A DNA stretch of 64,000 bases from Betaproteobacteria bacterium Ga0074130 (GTDB lineage: Bacteria; Pseudomonadota; Gammaproteobacteria; Burkholderiales; Rhodocyclaceae), in contig LNDZ01000017.1 in the NCBI GenBank assembly GCA_001464495.1, positions 104,961 to 168,960 on the forward strand. The letters run 5' to 3'. Below, one piece after another: positions 1-7,682 of the stretch. Both the position numbers and the translations under genes were made by a program. Position 1 is the first letter of the stretch. Each line of letters begins with the position of its first letter. The notes beneath the pieces are model-generated. The model made no database searches. It worked only from the letters and a program-made list of their open reading frames with translations, and was not told where the DNA came from.

Positions 1-44
1 GACACTTCATACACCGTCTGTCTTGGTATGTAAGAGAACCTCTT

Positions 45-84
45 CCCAATAAAAAAGCCCGCTTCGGCGGGCTTTTTTATTGGG
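45..84. terminator. Bidirectional Rho-independent terminator
   Basis: An 18-bp perfect stem (45-62 with 67-84) closes on a TTCG tetraloop, with A and T runs on the two sides, so it can end transcription from either strand. It lies 8 bases past the stop of the minus-strand antiporter gene and probably also ends a plus-strand gene entering from the left. One plus frame reads open from base 1 to a TAA at 31-33, but ten codons are too few to name that gene. Confidence 0.9.
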
Positions 85-91
85 GGAAACT

Positions 92-2065
92 TCATCGTCC
101 CGTCAGCAGCAAAGACTCTGCCGACGCCAGCGCTGCCTGATTGCCCATCAGCAAGACCGTATCCCCCATTTGCAGTGGCTCGCCCGGCGGCAACACGCCC
201 TTGCCACTACGGCGACGGACCGTGGAAATTCTGGCACCTGTGGATGACAAATCTAAGCTCTCAATTGCCAGTCCTAGCGCATACGCCTCGGCCGGCAAGT
301 GCACGGCGTGAAGACGGGTCTGCTCGGCTTCAGGGAGTAGCGATGTGTCGTCAGTCACACCTGGGAACACGCCACGGAACATGCTGTAGTGTTGCTCGCG
401 TAAGCCCCGCAAGCGATTGATCACGCGGTTCATGGGCACGCCGAGTAATGCAAGGGCATGGGTTGAAAGCATCATGCCGGACTCAAGCGCCTCCGGCACC
501 ACCTCAGCAGCGCCCGCGGCGCTAAGTTTGTCGATATCCGCCTCTTCTGCTGTACGCACAACCACCGGCAATTCAGGGCGTAGCTCATGGACATGGTGGA
601 GAATTTTCAACGCCACATGTGTGTCGGCAAAGGTAATCACCAGCACATCTGCGCGTTTAATCCCGGCAGCGATCAAGGTTTCGCGGCGGGCAGAGTCACC
701 AAAAACCACAGGCTCGCCAGCCTTGGCAGCGGCGCTCACGCGCTCTGGGTCATTGTCCAAGGCCACGATGGTTACATCTTCATTCTCCATGAAGCGCACC
801 AAGTGCTGGCCAGTACGCCCGTAACCACACACAATCACATGCTTGGCTGTATCCAGCGTGTGTGCAGCGAGACTGGTCAGTTGCATAGAGCGCGCCAACC
901 ATTCTGACGCCACAAAGCGCATGACCAGTCGATCACTAAAGTAGACAATGATCGGAGCCAAGAGCAGCGACAAGACCAGACCTGCCAGCACGATTTGCAG
1001 CTGGTGCGGCGGCAGCAAATGCGCTTCGCTGATCTGCGCCATCAATACAAAGCCGAACTCACCCCCAGCACACAACCATAAACCGCTACGCAAGGCCGTT
1101 CCCGGGCTGGCGCCCAGCACGCGCGACAAGGCCCAAGTTAGCCCTAGCTTACCCACCAGTAGCAGGGTCAGGAAAGCCAGCACCCAGAACAAATTGCTGA
1201 ACACAACGCTCAGATCAAGATAGGTCCCGATGGTGATGAAGAAGAAACCAAGCAACACATCGCGGAACGGCTTGATGTCTTCTTCCACCTGATAGCGATA
1301 CTCGGTTTCGGAGATCAGCATGCCGGCGAGGAAGGCGCCCAGTGCCAGCGACAGGCCCGCAAGCTCTGTCACATAGGCTAGCCCCAGCGTAATGAGCAAC
1401 ACATTCAGCACAAACAGCTCTGCCGACTTGGTACGCGCGACGATAAAGAACCACGCGCCCATCAGCCGCTGACCAAGGAAGATGACCACTGTCAGTACGA
1501 TCACTGCCTTGATACCCGCAAGCATGAGCATATTGGCCAGCTCACCCGCCGGGCTAGCCAGCGCCGGTACCACAATCAGCAGCGGCACCACGGCCAGATC
1601 TTGGAACAAGAGCACACCCATGACTTCACGGCCATGCGGCGACTCTAGCTCAAGCCGCTCGGCCAGCAGTTTGGAGAGCACGGCGGTCGAAGACATAGAC
1701 AGCGCACCGCCCAAAGCAAAACCTGCATACACAGGCAAGCCGGCCAGCCAGATCAAGGCCAACGCCAATAGCATGGTGCCAAGCACTTGCGCCAGACCAA
1801 GGCCAAACACCAGCCGCTTCATCTTGAACAGCCGCGGCAGCGAGAACTCAAGCCCGATCGAGAACATGAGGAACACGACCCCAAACTCCGCTAGGTGGCG
1901 TGCCCCTACACTATCGGCCCCAATGTTCAGGGCATGCGGGCCGACGACGATACCGACGAGTAGATAGCCAAGGATAGAAGGCAGGTTGAGCGAACGGAAA
2001 AGCACCACCACCAGAACAGCGGAGGCGAGCAGGATCAAGGTAAGCTGCAGGGCATGCGAAGGCAT
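92..2065 (-). CDS. Kef-type monovalent cation:proton antiporter (CPA2) with TrkA-N domain
   Basis: An inner-membrane antiporter of the CPA2 family, 657 residues. About 12 hydrophobic segments fill residues 5-385, with the family signature FQDLAVVPLL near 154-163. A Rossmann-type RCK/TrkA-N domain follows (VIVCGYGRTGQ at 410-420, then an acidic residue after the second strand), and a TrkA-C-like domain ends the protein (about 560-650). These proteins exchange K+ or Na+ for H+ under nucleotide or ligand gating. KefB, KefC and YbaL share this layout, and the sequence does not decide between them. It is a single gene, divergent from kdsD, and ends at a strong terminator. Confidence 0.9.
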   Translation of the reverse strand: MPSHALQLTLILLASAVLVVVLFRSLNLPSILGYLLVGIVVGPHALNIGADSVGARHLAEFGVVFLMFSIGLEFSLPRLFKMKRLVFGLGLAQVLGTMLLALALIWLAGLPVYAGFALGGALSMSSTAVLSKLLAERLELESPHGREVMGVLLFQDLAVVPLLIVVPALASPAGELANMLMLAGIKAVIVLTVVIFLGQRLMGAWFFIVARTKSAELFVLNVLLITLGLAYVTELAGLSLALGAFLAGMLISETEYRYQVEEDIKPFRDVLLGFFFITIGTYLDLSVVFSNLFWVLAFLTLLLVGKLGLTWALSRVLGASPGTALRSGLWLCAGGEFGFVLMAQISEAHLLPPHQLQIVLAGLVLSLLLAPIIVYFSDRLVMRFVASEWLARSMQLTSLAAHTLDTAKHVIVCGYGRTGQHLVRFMENEDVTIVALDNDPERVSAAAKAGEPVVFGDSARRETLIAAGIKRADVLVITFADTHVALKILHHVHELRPELPVVVRTAEEADIDKLSAAGAAEVVPEALESGMMLSTHALALLGVPMNRVINRLRGLREQHYSMFRGVFPGVTDDTSLLPEAEQTRLHAVHLPAEAYALGLAIESLDLSSTGARISTVRRRSGKGVLPPGEPLQMGDTVLLMGNQAALASAESLLLTGR

Positions 2066-2101
2066 TGTTGCGATGGGCCGGGAGGCTGTAAATCGGTTTG
2101 T

Positions 2102-2107
2102 TATAAT
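2102..2107 (+). promoter_or_regulatory. Candidate -10 element for kdsD-lptC-lptA
   Basis: TATAAT, a perfect sigma-70 -10 hexamer, lies 82 bases upstream of the kdsD start in the gap between divergent genes. No good -35 hexamer is seen 16-18 bases further up. It would need either an activator or an extended -10 contact. Confidence 0.4.
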
Positions 2108-2189
2108 TCTGCCGCTATATTGATGAAGAAGTGCAGGCTAGTTGCACTGTCTGCCACATTTTTTTGCTTTTCCCAACACTTAGCTGCCA

Positions 2190-3185
2190 ATGACCCCACT
2201 CCCTCCCGCCGAACGCGTTCTCGAAATGGCTCATCGGGTGCTCCGCATCGAGGCCGAAGCCATCACCGCGCTGGCTGAACGACTGGGCAACGGGCTGGGC
2301 GAAGCCTTTATCGCCGCGGTCAATCTGATCATCGAATGCAACGGGCGCGTGATCGTTTCGGGCATTGGTAAGTCCGGTCACATTGGCCGCAAGATTGCAG
2401 CGACACTCGCCAGCACCGGCACCCCAGCCTATTTTGTGCACGCTGCCGAAGCGATTCACGGCGATCTCGGCATGATTACGCGCGACGATGTAGTGATCGC
2501 TATCTCCAACTCGGGCGGTACGGAAGAACTACTAACCATTGCGGCCATGATCAAGCGCGAAGGCGGCAAGCTGATCGCCATCACGGGCAATCCAGACTCG
2601 CCGCTTGCCCGCGACGCCGACATTCATCTTGATGCCACCGTAGCCGAGGAAGCCTGCTCGCTCAATTTGGCGCCCACAGCCAGCACTACCGCAGCCTTGG
2701 CGCTGGGTGATGCGCTAGCCGTGGCTTTGCTCGATGCGCATGACTTTCAGGCAGAGGACTTTGCCCGCTCACACCCCGGTGGCTCGCTTGGGCGTCGCCT
2801 ACTGACCCACGTCAAGGATGTTATGCGTGATGGTGAGCGTATTCCTTCCGTTGCCAGCACCGCAACCATTGCCGAAGCCCTACTGGAGATCAGCAAGAAG
2901 GGCATGGGCATGACCGTGATTATTGATGTTGATGGCTGTCCCCTAGGGATCTATACCGATGGCGACCTGCGCCGCACGCTGGAACACGAGACCGACATCA
3001 AGCGCACCACTATCACAGCCGTCATGACCGCCAACCCGCGCTCGATTGGCCCGGACCGGCTGGCGGCAGAAGCGGTTGAATTGATGGAACGCTACAAGAC
3101 ATTCGTGCTGCCTGTCGTCGATGACAGTGGCCGCTTGGTCGGTGCGCTCAGTATGCATGACCTGTTCAACGCCCGCATCATTTGA
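2190..3185 (+). CDS. kdsD: D-arabinose 5-phosphate isomerase
   Basis: Interconverts ribulose 5-phosphate and arabinose 5-phosphate, the first committed step to Kdo for lipopolysaccharide. At 331 residues it has the usual length. An N-terminal SIS domain (about 35-175) carries the typical GIGKSGHIGRK and SNSGGTEE segments. Two CBS domains follow (about 210-325, with GIYTDGDLRR). It heads a translationally coupled kdsD-lptC-lptA operon. In many proteobacteria kdsC lies between kdsD and lptC; here it is absent, so the phosphatase step must be encoded elsewhere. Confidence 0.93.
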   Translation: MTPLPPAERVLEMAHRVLRIEAEAITALAERLGNGLGEAFIAAVNLIIECNGRVIVSGIGKSGHIGRKIAATLASTGTPAYFVHAAEAIHGDLGMITRDDVVIAISNSGGTEELLTIAAMIKREGGKLIAITGNPDSPLARDADIHLDATVAEEACSLNLAPTASTTAALALGDALAVALLDAHDFQAEDFARSHPGGSLGRRLLTHVKDVMRDGERIPSVASTATIAEALLEISKKGMGMTVIIDVDGCPLGIYTDGDLRRTLEHETDIKRTTITAVMTANPRSIGPDRLAAEAVELMERYKTFVLPVVDDSGRLVGALSMHDLFNARII

Positions 3186-3754
3186 CAGCCGTGCGCTACA
3201 ACAACTTTGCCCTGCTGCCCATCTTGATGCTGCTGTCCCTAACAGCACTGACTTTCTGGCTCGACCAGACCAGTAAGGTCGAGCCAAGCCAGCAGGGGCC
3301 TGTGCGGCATGACCCCGATTATTATGTCGACAACTTCACTGTTAAACGCTTTGACAGTGCAGGCAAGCTTTATCAGACACTGAGCGCAACGCACATGCTG
3401 CACTATGCGGATGATGACTCGACAGAAGTCACAAAGCCGCGCATGACCTACCATACCCAACGTCCAACGGTCATCATTGCCGACAAGGCTTTGCTTATTG
3501 AAGGCGGCAAGAAGGTCGAGCTTGAAAACAATGTGAAGATCGTGCACGACAACCCCAATTCACCACCAACACAAATCACCAGCAGCCGCATGACGTTGTT
3601 GCCGGATGATGAAATTGCCCGCACCAGCGTACCCGTCACCATTACTCAAGGGGCGTCGGTTCTCCACGGCCAAGGGCTGGAAGCCAACAACAAAACGCAA
3701 ATTTCTGTTCTGCACGGCCGAATCAACGGCACCATCGCGCCTCAACCCAAATGA
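3182..3754 (+). CDS. lptC: LPS export protein LptC
   Basis: Single-pass inner-membrane protein that passes lipopolysaccharide from the LptBFG transporter to LptA. It is 190 residues with one N-terminal membrane segment (about 10-26) and a periplasmic beta-jellyroll-like region. The start is uncertain: TTG at 3182 overlaps the kdsD stop by four bases, and a GTG at 3191 is the alternative. Neither has a clear ribosome site, which fits translational coupling to kdsD. Assignment rests on length, topology and its place between kdsD and lptA. Confidence 0.85.
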   Translation: MTAVRYNNFALLPILMLLSLTALTFWLDQTSKVEPSQQGPVRHDPDYYVDNFTVKRFDSAGKLYQTLSATHMLHYADDDSTEVTKPRMTYHTQRPTVIIADKALLIEGGKKVELENNVKIVHDNPNSPPTQITSSRMTLLPDDEIARTSVPVTITQGASVLHGQGLEANNKTQISVLHGRINGTIAPQPK

Positions 3755-4359
3755 CGCCCATGCTCAAGCCCCTGCTCATCTGTCCGCTCTATGTCACCTT
3801 GCTGTGCAGCACGAACGTGTATGCAGAAAAAGCGGATAGCACCAAACCCGTTCAAGTTGAGGCCGATCGAATCACCGTAGACGACGTCAAAAAACAGCAC
3901 ATCCTTGAGGGCCGCGTGATTTTGACCAAAGGCACTATGATCATTCGTAGCAATCGCGTGGTGGTCAGCCAAGATGCGAATGGCTTCCAGACCAGTGTTG
4001 CCGAAGGCGGCGATGGCGGCTTGGCACGCTTTCGCCAGAAGCGCGAAAATAGCAATGAGTATGTGGATGGCGAAGCTGAACGCATCGAGCACAGTGATCG
4101 TACTCAGCAAACCGACTTCTACACCCGCGCCTATTTGAAAAGCGGACAGGATGAAGTACGCGGCCAGTTCATCCGCTATGACGCGCGCATCGAAAACTAC
4201 ACAGTCACCAATAGCAGCGGCACTGGCAAGTCAGGCGGAGATGGCCGCGTCCGTGCCGTGATCCAGCCGCGCAATACAGGGCCCGCCGACCCTGCACCCC
4301 CATCGCGCAGCAGCATAACTCTGCCCTCTGGAAGCTCATTTAGCCCGAACAAGCCCTAA
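3751..4359 (+). CDS. lptA: LPS transport periplasmic protein LptA
   Basis: Periplasmic bridge protein of the Lpt pathway, 202 residues. It has a cleavable signal peptide (residues 1-25, ending near YAEK) and an OstA-like beta-jellyroll core with the typical VEADRITVDDVKKQHILEG start. The C-terminal 40 residues are proline- and serine-rich and probably disordered. Its ATG overlaps the lptC stop (ATGA). lptB and rpoN, usual downstream neighbours, are not here; a phasin gene follows instead. Confidence 0.9.
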   Translation: MTPMLKPLLICPLYVTLLCSTNVYAEKADSTKPVQVEADRITVDDVKKQHILEGRVILTKGTMIIRSNRVVVSQDANGFQTSVAEGGDGGLARFRQKRENSNEYVDGEAERIEHSDRTQQTDFYTRAYLKSGQDEVRGQFIRYDARIENYTVTNSSGTGKSGGDGRVRAVIQPRNTGPADPAPPSRSSITLPSGSSFSPNKP

Positions 4360-4368
4360 ACACAAGGG

Positions 4369-4403
4369 AAGCATTATTTTGTGCGTTGCACAAAATAATG
4401 CTT
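4369..4403. promoter_or_regulatory. 16-bp perfect inverted repeat, candidate PhaR-type operator (or lptA terminator)
   Basis: AAGCATTATTTTGTGC and its exact complement are separated by GTT; the centre reads TGC-GTT-GCA. The right arm runs into the -35 hexamer of the phasin promoter. A second TGC-N3-GCA (TGCATTGCA, 4440-4448) lies just past the -10. PhaR repressors of PHB bacteria are known to bind TGC-rich sites with this kind of symmetry, so two sites framing a phasin promoter suggest PhaR control. The hairpin could also end lptA transcription, but no T-run follows. Confidence 0.5.
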
Positions 4404-4429
4404 GACGAGGGTAAGTCGCGCCCTATAAT
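4402..4429 (+). promoter_or_regulatory. Sigma-70 promoter of the phasin gene
   Basis: TTGACG (4402-4407), a 16-base spacer and TATAAT (4424-4429) form a near-consensus promoter. Transcription should begin near 4436, giving a leader of about 50 bases. The leader ends in AGGAGGT, five bases before the ATG, an unusually strong ribosome site that suits an abundant granule protein. Confidence 0.8.
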
Positions 4430-4439
4430 GACCTCATGT

Positions 4440-4448
4440 TGCATTGCA
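4440..4448. promoter_or_regulatory. Second TGC-N3-GCA site at the phasin start region
   Basis: TGCATTGCA sits at the expected transcription start of the phasin promoter, 50 bases downstream of the centre of the 4369-4403 repeat. A repressor bound here would block initiation. The assignment to PhaR is an inference from motif symmetry and from the regulated gene. Confidence 0.4.
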
Positions 4449-4488
4449 CCATTTGTAGTGCATTCCTTGATGCATACAGGAGGTCACC

Positions 4489-5067
4489 ATGTCCAATCCC
4501 TTTTCCACCGCGCCGTTTGGCAGCATCCCGTTTGGTGGCGCCCAATTTGCCAGCGCATCTAAGGCTCAATTTGATGGCCTGCTGACGCTGGCAAACACCA
4601 CCTTGGCCGGGATAGAGCGCTTGACCTCCCTCAACCTCAACATGGCGCGCAGTGTCTTTGAAGACACTGCCGGCTCGGCCAGCGCCCTCCTCGCAGCAAA
4701 AGACTTCCAAGATTTCGTTGCTATTCAGGCAACCTTGTCGCAGCCAGCAACTGACAAGCTGGCGCAATGGTCTCAGGGCGTCTATGCCATTGGCAGTGAA
4801 ACCCGCGAGGCGCTGAGCCAGACACTAGATACCCAGCTCACTGAGGCCGGCCAAACCATGACGAGCGCCCTTGATGAACTCATCAAACATGCGCCGCCGG
4901 GCACCGATGCTGCAGTCAACGCCTCAGTAGACGTTCTCAAGTCAGCCCTTGGCACTGCCAGCGCAGCCTGCGCAACCCTGAACAAGACTGCCCGGCAGAT
5001 GGATGAATACGCTGCCAATCTGTCCGCCAACACAAAACCCAAGCCGGCCAAATCAAAAAAGGCCTGA
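4489..5067 (+). CDS. phaP: Phasin family protein (PHA granule coat)
   Basis: Small amphipathic helical protein that coats polyhydroxyalkanoate granules, 192 residues, within the range of the Phasin_2 family. Visible features are a start rich in F, P and S, long helix-forming stretches such as LLTLANTTLAGIERLTSLNL near 25-44, and the segment LLAAKDFQDFVAIQATLSQP near 68-87 typical of the family. The tail is lysine-rich (KPKPAKSKKA). The gene has its own strong promoter and terminator, so it is a single-gene unit. It implies that the organism stores PHB, although no synthase gene is in the window. Confidence 0.9.
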   Translation: MSNPFSTAPFGSIPFGGAQFASASKAQFDGLLTLANTTLAGIERLTSLNLNMARSVFEDTAGSASALLAAKDFQDFVAIQATLSQPATDKLAQWSQGVYAIGSETREALSQTLDTQLTEAGQTMTSALDELIKHAPPGTDAAVNASVDVLKSALGTASAACATLNKTARQMDEYAANLSANTKPKPAKSKKA

Positions 5068-5138
5068 CACATCAGGGCTGAATGGCGCGAATCCTTTGCT
5101 CCTCCACTGACTCTTCCTCATCCTGTTGAGTCAGTTTT

Positions 5139-5168
5139 ATGCCCCGGCAGAACTGCCGGGGCATTTTT
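5139..5168 (+). terminator. Rho-independent terminator of the phasin gene
   Basis: A GC-rich hairpin, ATGCCCCGGCAG paired with CTGCCGGGGCAT around a two-base centre (a six-base loop in practice), is followed by TTTTT. It starts 71 bases past the phasin stop. Confidence 0.88.
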
Positions 5169-5239
5169 ATGTCAGAGTGAGCCTGACCTTGTAACGTCAC
5201 CCTATACAGTTAGTTTGCTAGCCATCCCCGGAGATAGAA

Positions 5240-6136
5240 ATGCTGCAAGCCCGCCACACCTTCGTCCTGCTCGGCGCCCTACTCGGCGCCCAAATGCTTC
5301 CGTTACTCGCCAATGCGGCAACGGCTCGCGTCGAGGCGGTGCAATATCCAGCGTGGGTTGAACGCGGCACGCAAGGTGAGCGCCGCGAGGCGTTGCAGCC
5401 AGGCACGCAAGTACGTAGCCCAGATACCATCGTCAGCGGTGCGCGTATGTTACTCAGCCTTCCGGATGCCAGCACGATTCGCCTAGGTGCTAACAGCCGT
5501 CTACAGGTCGAGCGCCTGCGCAGTGACAAGGACAGCAATGGCGTCTCGGTGGATGTCGGTTTTAAACTGACGCAAGGATTCTTCCGCTACGCCAGCAATA
5601 GCCTCACCAAGCTCACGGGCAAGCGCAAGGTTGACCTGACCGTTGCGACGGCCACCATCGGCATCCGCGGCACTGACTACTGGGCAATGACCGACGCTGA
5701 ACATGATGCTGCCTGCGTTTTCGAAGGCAAGGTGGAAGTCGCTACGCGTAGCGAAGGGGTGGTCAGTCTCGATCAGCCCACAGCCTTCTGGTCGCGCTTT
5801 TTCGACAAGCCGGCAGCAGTGACGGGCACCGCCAGCCCGGCTGAGCTGTCACGTTTCATCGCATCAGTTGAACCACAGGCCGGGCAAGGGATTGCCATTA
5901 TTGGCGGCAAGTGGCGCGTGGTTGCAGCCGCCGAGGCCAAGCAAGGCGACGCGCGCAAGGTCGCAACAGCGCTCAATGAAGCGGGTTATCCCGCTGCCGT
6001 GGTCAAGCAGAACGGCGCGTATGAAGTGCGCATCAACCATTACGCCAGCCGTGGTGATGCGGAAAGCTCACTCGGCCGTCTGGCAGCACAAGCCGGCATG
6101 ACCGGGACTGACGCAAAAGTAGTGCTGACGCGCTAA
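5240..6136 (+). CDS. FecR-domain protein with C-terminal SPOR domain
   Basis: Secreted or periplasmic protein of 298 residues, function unknown. It has a signal peptide (1-27, ending near ANAATA), then a FecR-like domain (about 45-165) containing SLPDASTIRLGANSRLQVER and TIGIRGTDYW. A SPOR-like repeat (about 225-298) ends in GMTGTDAKVVLTR. FecR domains outside iron regulation are often beta-rich periplasmic modules, and SPOR domains bind septal peptidoglycan stripped of stem peptides. The pair suggests a cell-wall-associated protein. The ATG follows GGAGAT at a good distance. No operon partner is evident. Confidence 0.75.
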   Translation: MLQARHTFVLLGALLGAQMLPLLANAATARVEAVQYPAWVERGTQGERREALQPGTQVRSPDTIVSGARMLLSLPDASTIRLGANSRLQVERLRSDKDSNGVSVDVGFKLTQGFFRYASNSLTKLTGKRKVDLTVATATIGIRGTDYWAMTDAEHDAACVFEGKVEVATRSEGVVSLDQPTAFWSRFFDKPAAVTGTASPAELSRFIASVEPQAGQGIAIIGGKWRVVAAAEAKQGDARKVATALNEAGYPAAVVKQNGAYEVRINHYASRGDAESSLGRLAAQAGMTGTDAKVVLTR

Positions 6137-6160
6137 GGCGCCAGCCTTGGCACCTAACGT

Positions 6161-6952
6161 TTAGCGCTTTTCGTAGGTGTAGCCCAGCCCGGCAACACCT
6201 GCGATAAGCGACTCCATCGCCGGCTCAACCTGAGCCGGATCGCCGCGCACCCCCAGCTCGACATGCCGCTTTACCTGCGCATTGCCCACCGAGGGCAGGC
6301 TAAACACCTTGATGCCGGGGAAGCGCTCCTCCACTGATACCATCAGTGGTGTCATGACCCCTTCAATACCCTCCCAAACAATGATCGAGGCCTCGGCTTC
6401 GGCGTGTTGGTGAAAGTATGACGCGTAGTAGGTATCCAGCACCCACTCAAGCATCGGGTGCGCCATGACCGGGAACCCGGGGAAAAAATGGTGGTGAGCG
6501 TAGCTGAAACCAGGAATGCGGTTGTAGGGGTTGGGCACCACCCGACTGCCTTGCGGATACACGCCCATCTCTAGCCGTCCCGGTGTGACCTCTTGGCCGG
6601 TTTCGGCCATGCGTGCACGGATCTCTCGCTCGGCATCTGCATTCAGGTGTAATGGCACACCTGCCGCGGCGGCAGCGGCCTGCCGGGTATGGTCGTCGGG
6701 GGTCGCACCAATACCACCAAAGCTGAACACGACATCTTTGCTCGCCAGCGTGCGGCGAAACACCTCGATCAGATGGGGGCGATCGTCGCCGTGATATTCG
6801 ACCCACTGCAGCTTGAGGCCGCGTGCCGCGAATACTTCACGCAGCTTTGCGAAATGCACATCCTGACGTTTACCGCGCATGATTTCGTCGCCAATGATGA
6901 TGGCGCCAAAACCAGTGATGCTATCTGCACTACCGTCTGCCTGAACACTCAT
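6161..6952 (-). CDS. Molybdopterin-binding (MoaB/CinA-like) domain protein
   Basis: A 263-residue protein with the MoCF-type fold of the N-terminal half of CinA: AIIIGDEIMRGKRQD near the start, then FSFGGIGATPDDHT. Relatives bind a molybdopterin-like or nucleotide ligand, and the precise reaction is unclear. The amidase half of full CinA is missing, so the name competence-damage protein should not be used. The ATG at 6952 is chosen over an upstream in-frame start because it overlaps the stop of the EI24 gene as ATGA, which implies translational coupling. Confidence 0.8.
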   Translation of the reverse strand: MSVQADGSADSITGFGAIIIGDEIMRGKRQDVHFAKLREVFAARGLKLQWVEYHGDDRPHLIEVFRRTLASKDVVFSFGGIGATPDDHTRQAAAAAAGVPLHLNADAEREIRARMAETGQEVTPGRLEMGVYPQGSRVVPNPYNRIPGFSYAHHHFFPGFPVMAHPMLEWVLDTYYASYFHQHAEAEASIIVWEGIEGVMTPLMVSVEERFPGIKVFSLPSVGNAQVKRHVELGVRGDPAQVEPAMESLIAGVAGLGYTYEKR

Positions 6953-7668
6953 GTCTGCTCCCAAACCACGCCCTCGCCACGGAGCATACGCAGCCGCTGC
7001 AGGCAAAGGTGCACGAAGACCAGAGCCGTCCATGCCGGCGCCAGTAGATTGATGATGGGAATATGCGCTAACAGCGCGCTGATGCCACCGGCCATATACA
7101 GCTGTGACTTGCTATCGCGGATCGTTGCATACCGCTCACTTGGCGTAGCGTGCTCAGCCAGCGCGTCATAGCGGAAAGTACGCTGATTCAGCCATGCCAA
7201 CCAAAACAAGGGCAGCACCAGCAACACGCCGGGAATCAAGAGCAACGGCAATGTCAGCAACCAGCCGGCAACAAACACCAGCCCGGCAATGAGTGTGTTG
7301 ATCAGACTGCCCCAGAACGCACCACGGCCGGCGCGAGCCAGATCAGGGTAGTCGTGAAGCGCCACCATATTCATCATGCGTGGCAGGGCAAATGCCGCCA
7401 GCAACATCAGCGCGGTGAAGTACACCAATGGCGCAAACGCCATGAGCAACGCAATATTGGCTAGCCAGTCTGACACCCAATTACCGGAGAGCCAGCTCCA
7501 GTCGGGGAAATGCGTCTGTAGTTCAGTACGGGCGGGCGACCATACTGAGGCTGCAACTGCGCCCCACAGGACCATAGCCGCCAGCGGTGGCCACAGCGCC
7601 TGCAACAACATGCCAGGACGCAACAGATCACGGCTGGCCAGAATACATGCACGCAAAACTTCAGCCAT
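6949..7668 (-). CDS. EI24-domain integral membrane protein
   Basis: Membrane protein of 239 residues with about five hydrophobic segments (around 20-40, 65-92, 115-150, 190-212). Length and segment pattern match the EI24/CysZ-like DUF540 family. CysZ takes up sulfate, but most members of this family are uncharacterised, so no substrate is assigned. A GGAA-type ribosome site lies just upstream of ATG 7668. It is coupled to the molybdopterin-fold gene and lies 14 bases after hrpA. Confidence 0.75.
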   Translation of the reverse strand: MAEVLRACILASRDLLRPGMLLQALWPPLAAMVLWGAVAASVWSPARTELQTHFPDWSWLSGNWVSDWLANIALLMAFAPLVYFTALMLLAAFALPRMMNMVALHDYPDLARAGRGAFWGSLINTLIAGLVFVAGWLLTLPLLLIPGVLLVLPLFWLAWLNQRTFRYDALAEHATPSERYATIRDSKSQLYMAGGISALLAHIPIINLLAPAWTALVFVHLCLQRLRMLRGEGVVWEQT

Positions 7669-7682
7669 CGATCATTCCTTTT

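Noticed and set aside
417..824. Plus-strand open frame of 135 codons
   Set aside because: It lies wholly inside the antiporter gene on the other strand and has an S/T/R-rich composition typical of an antisense frame.
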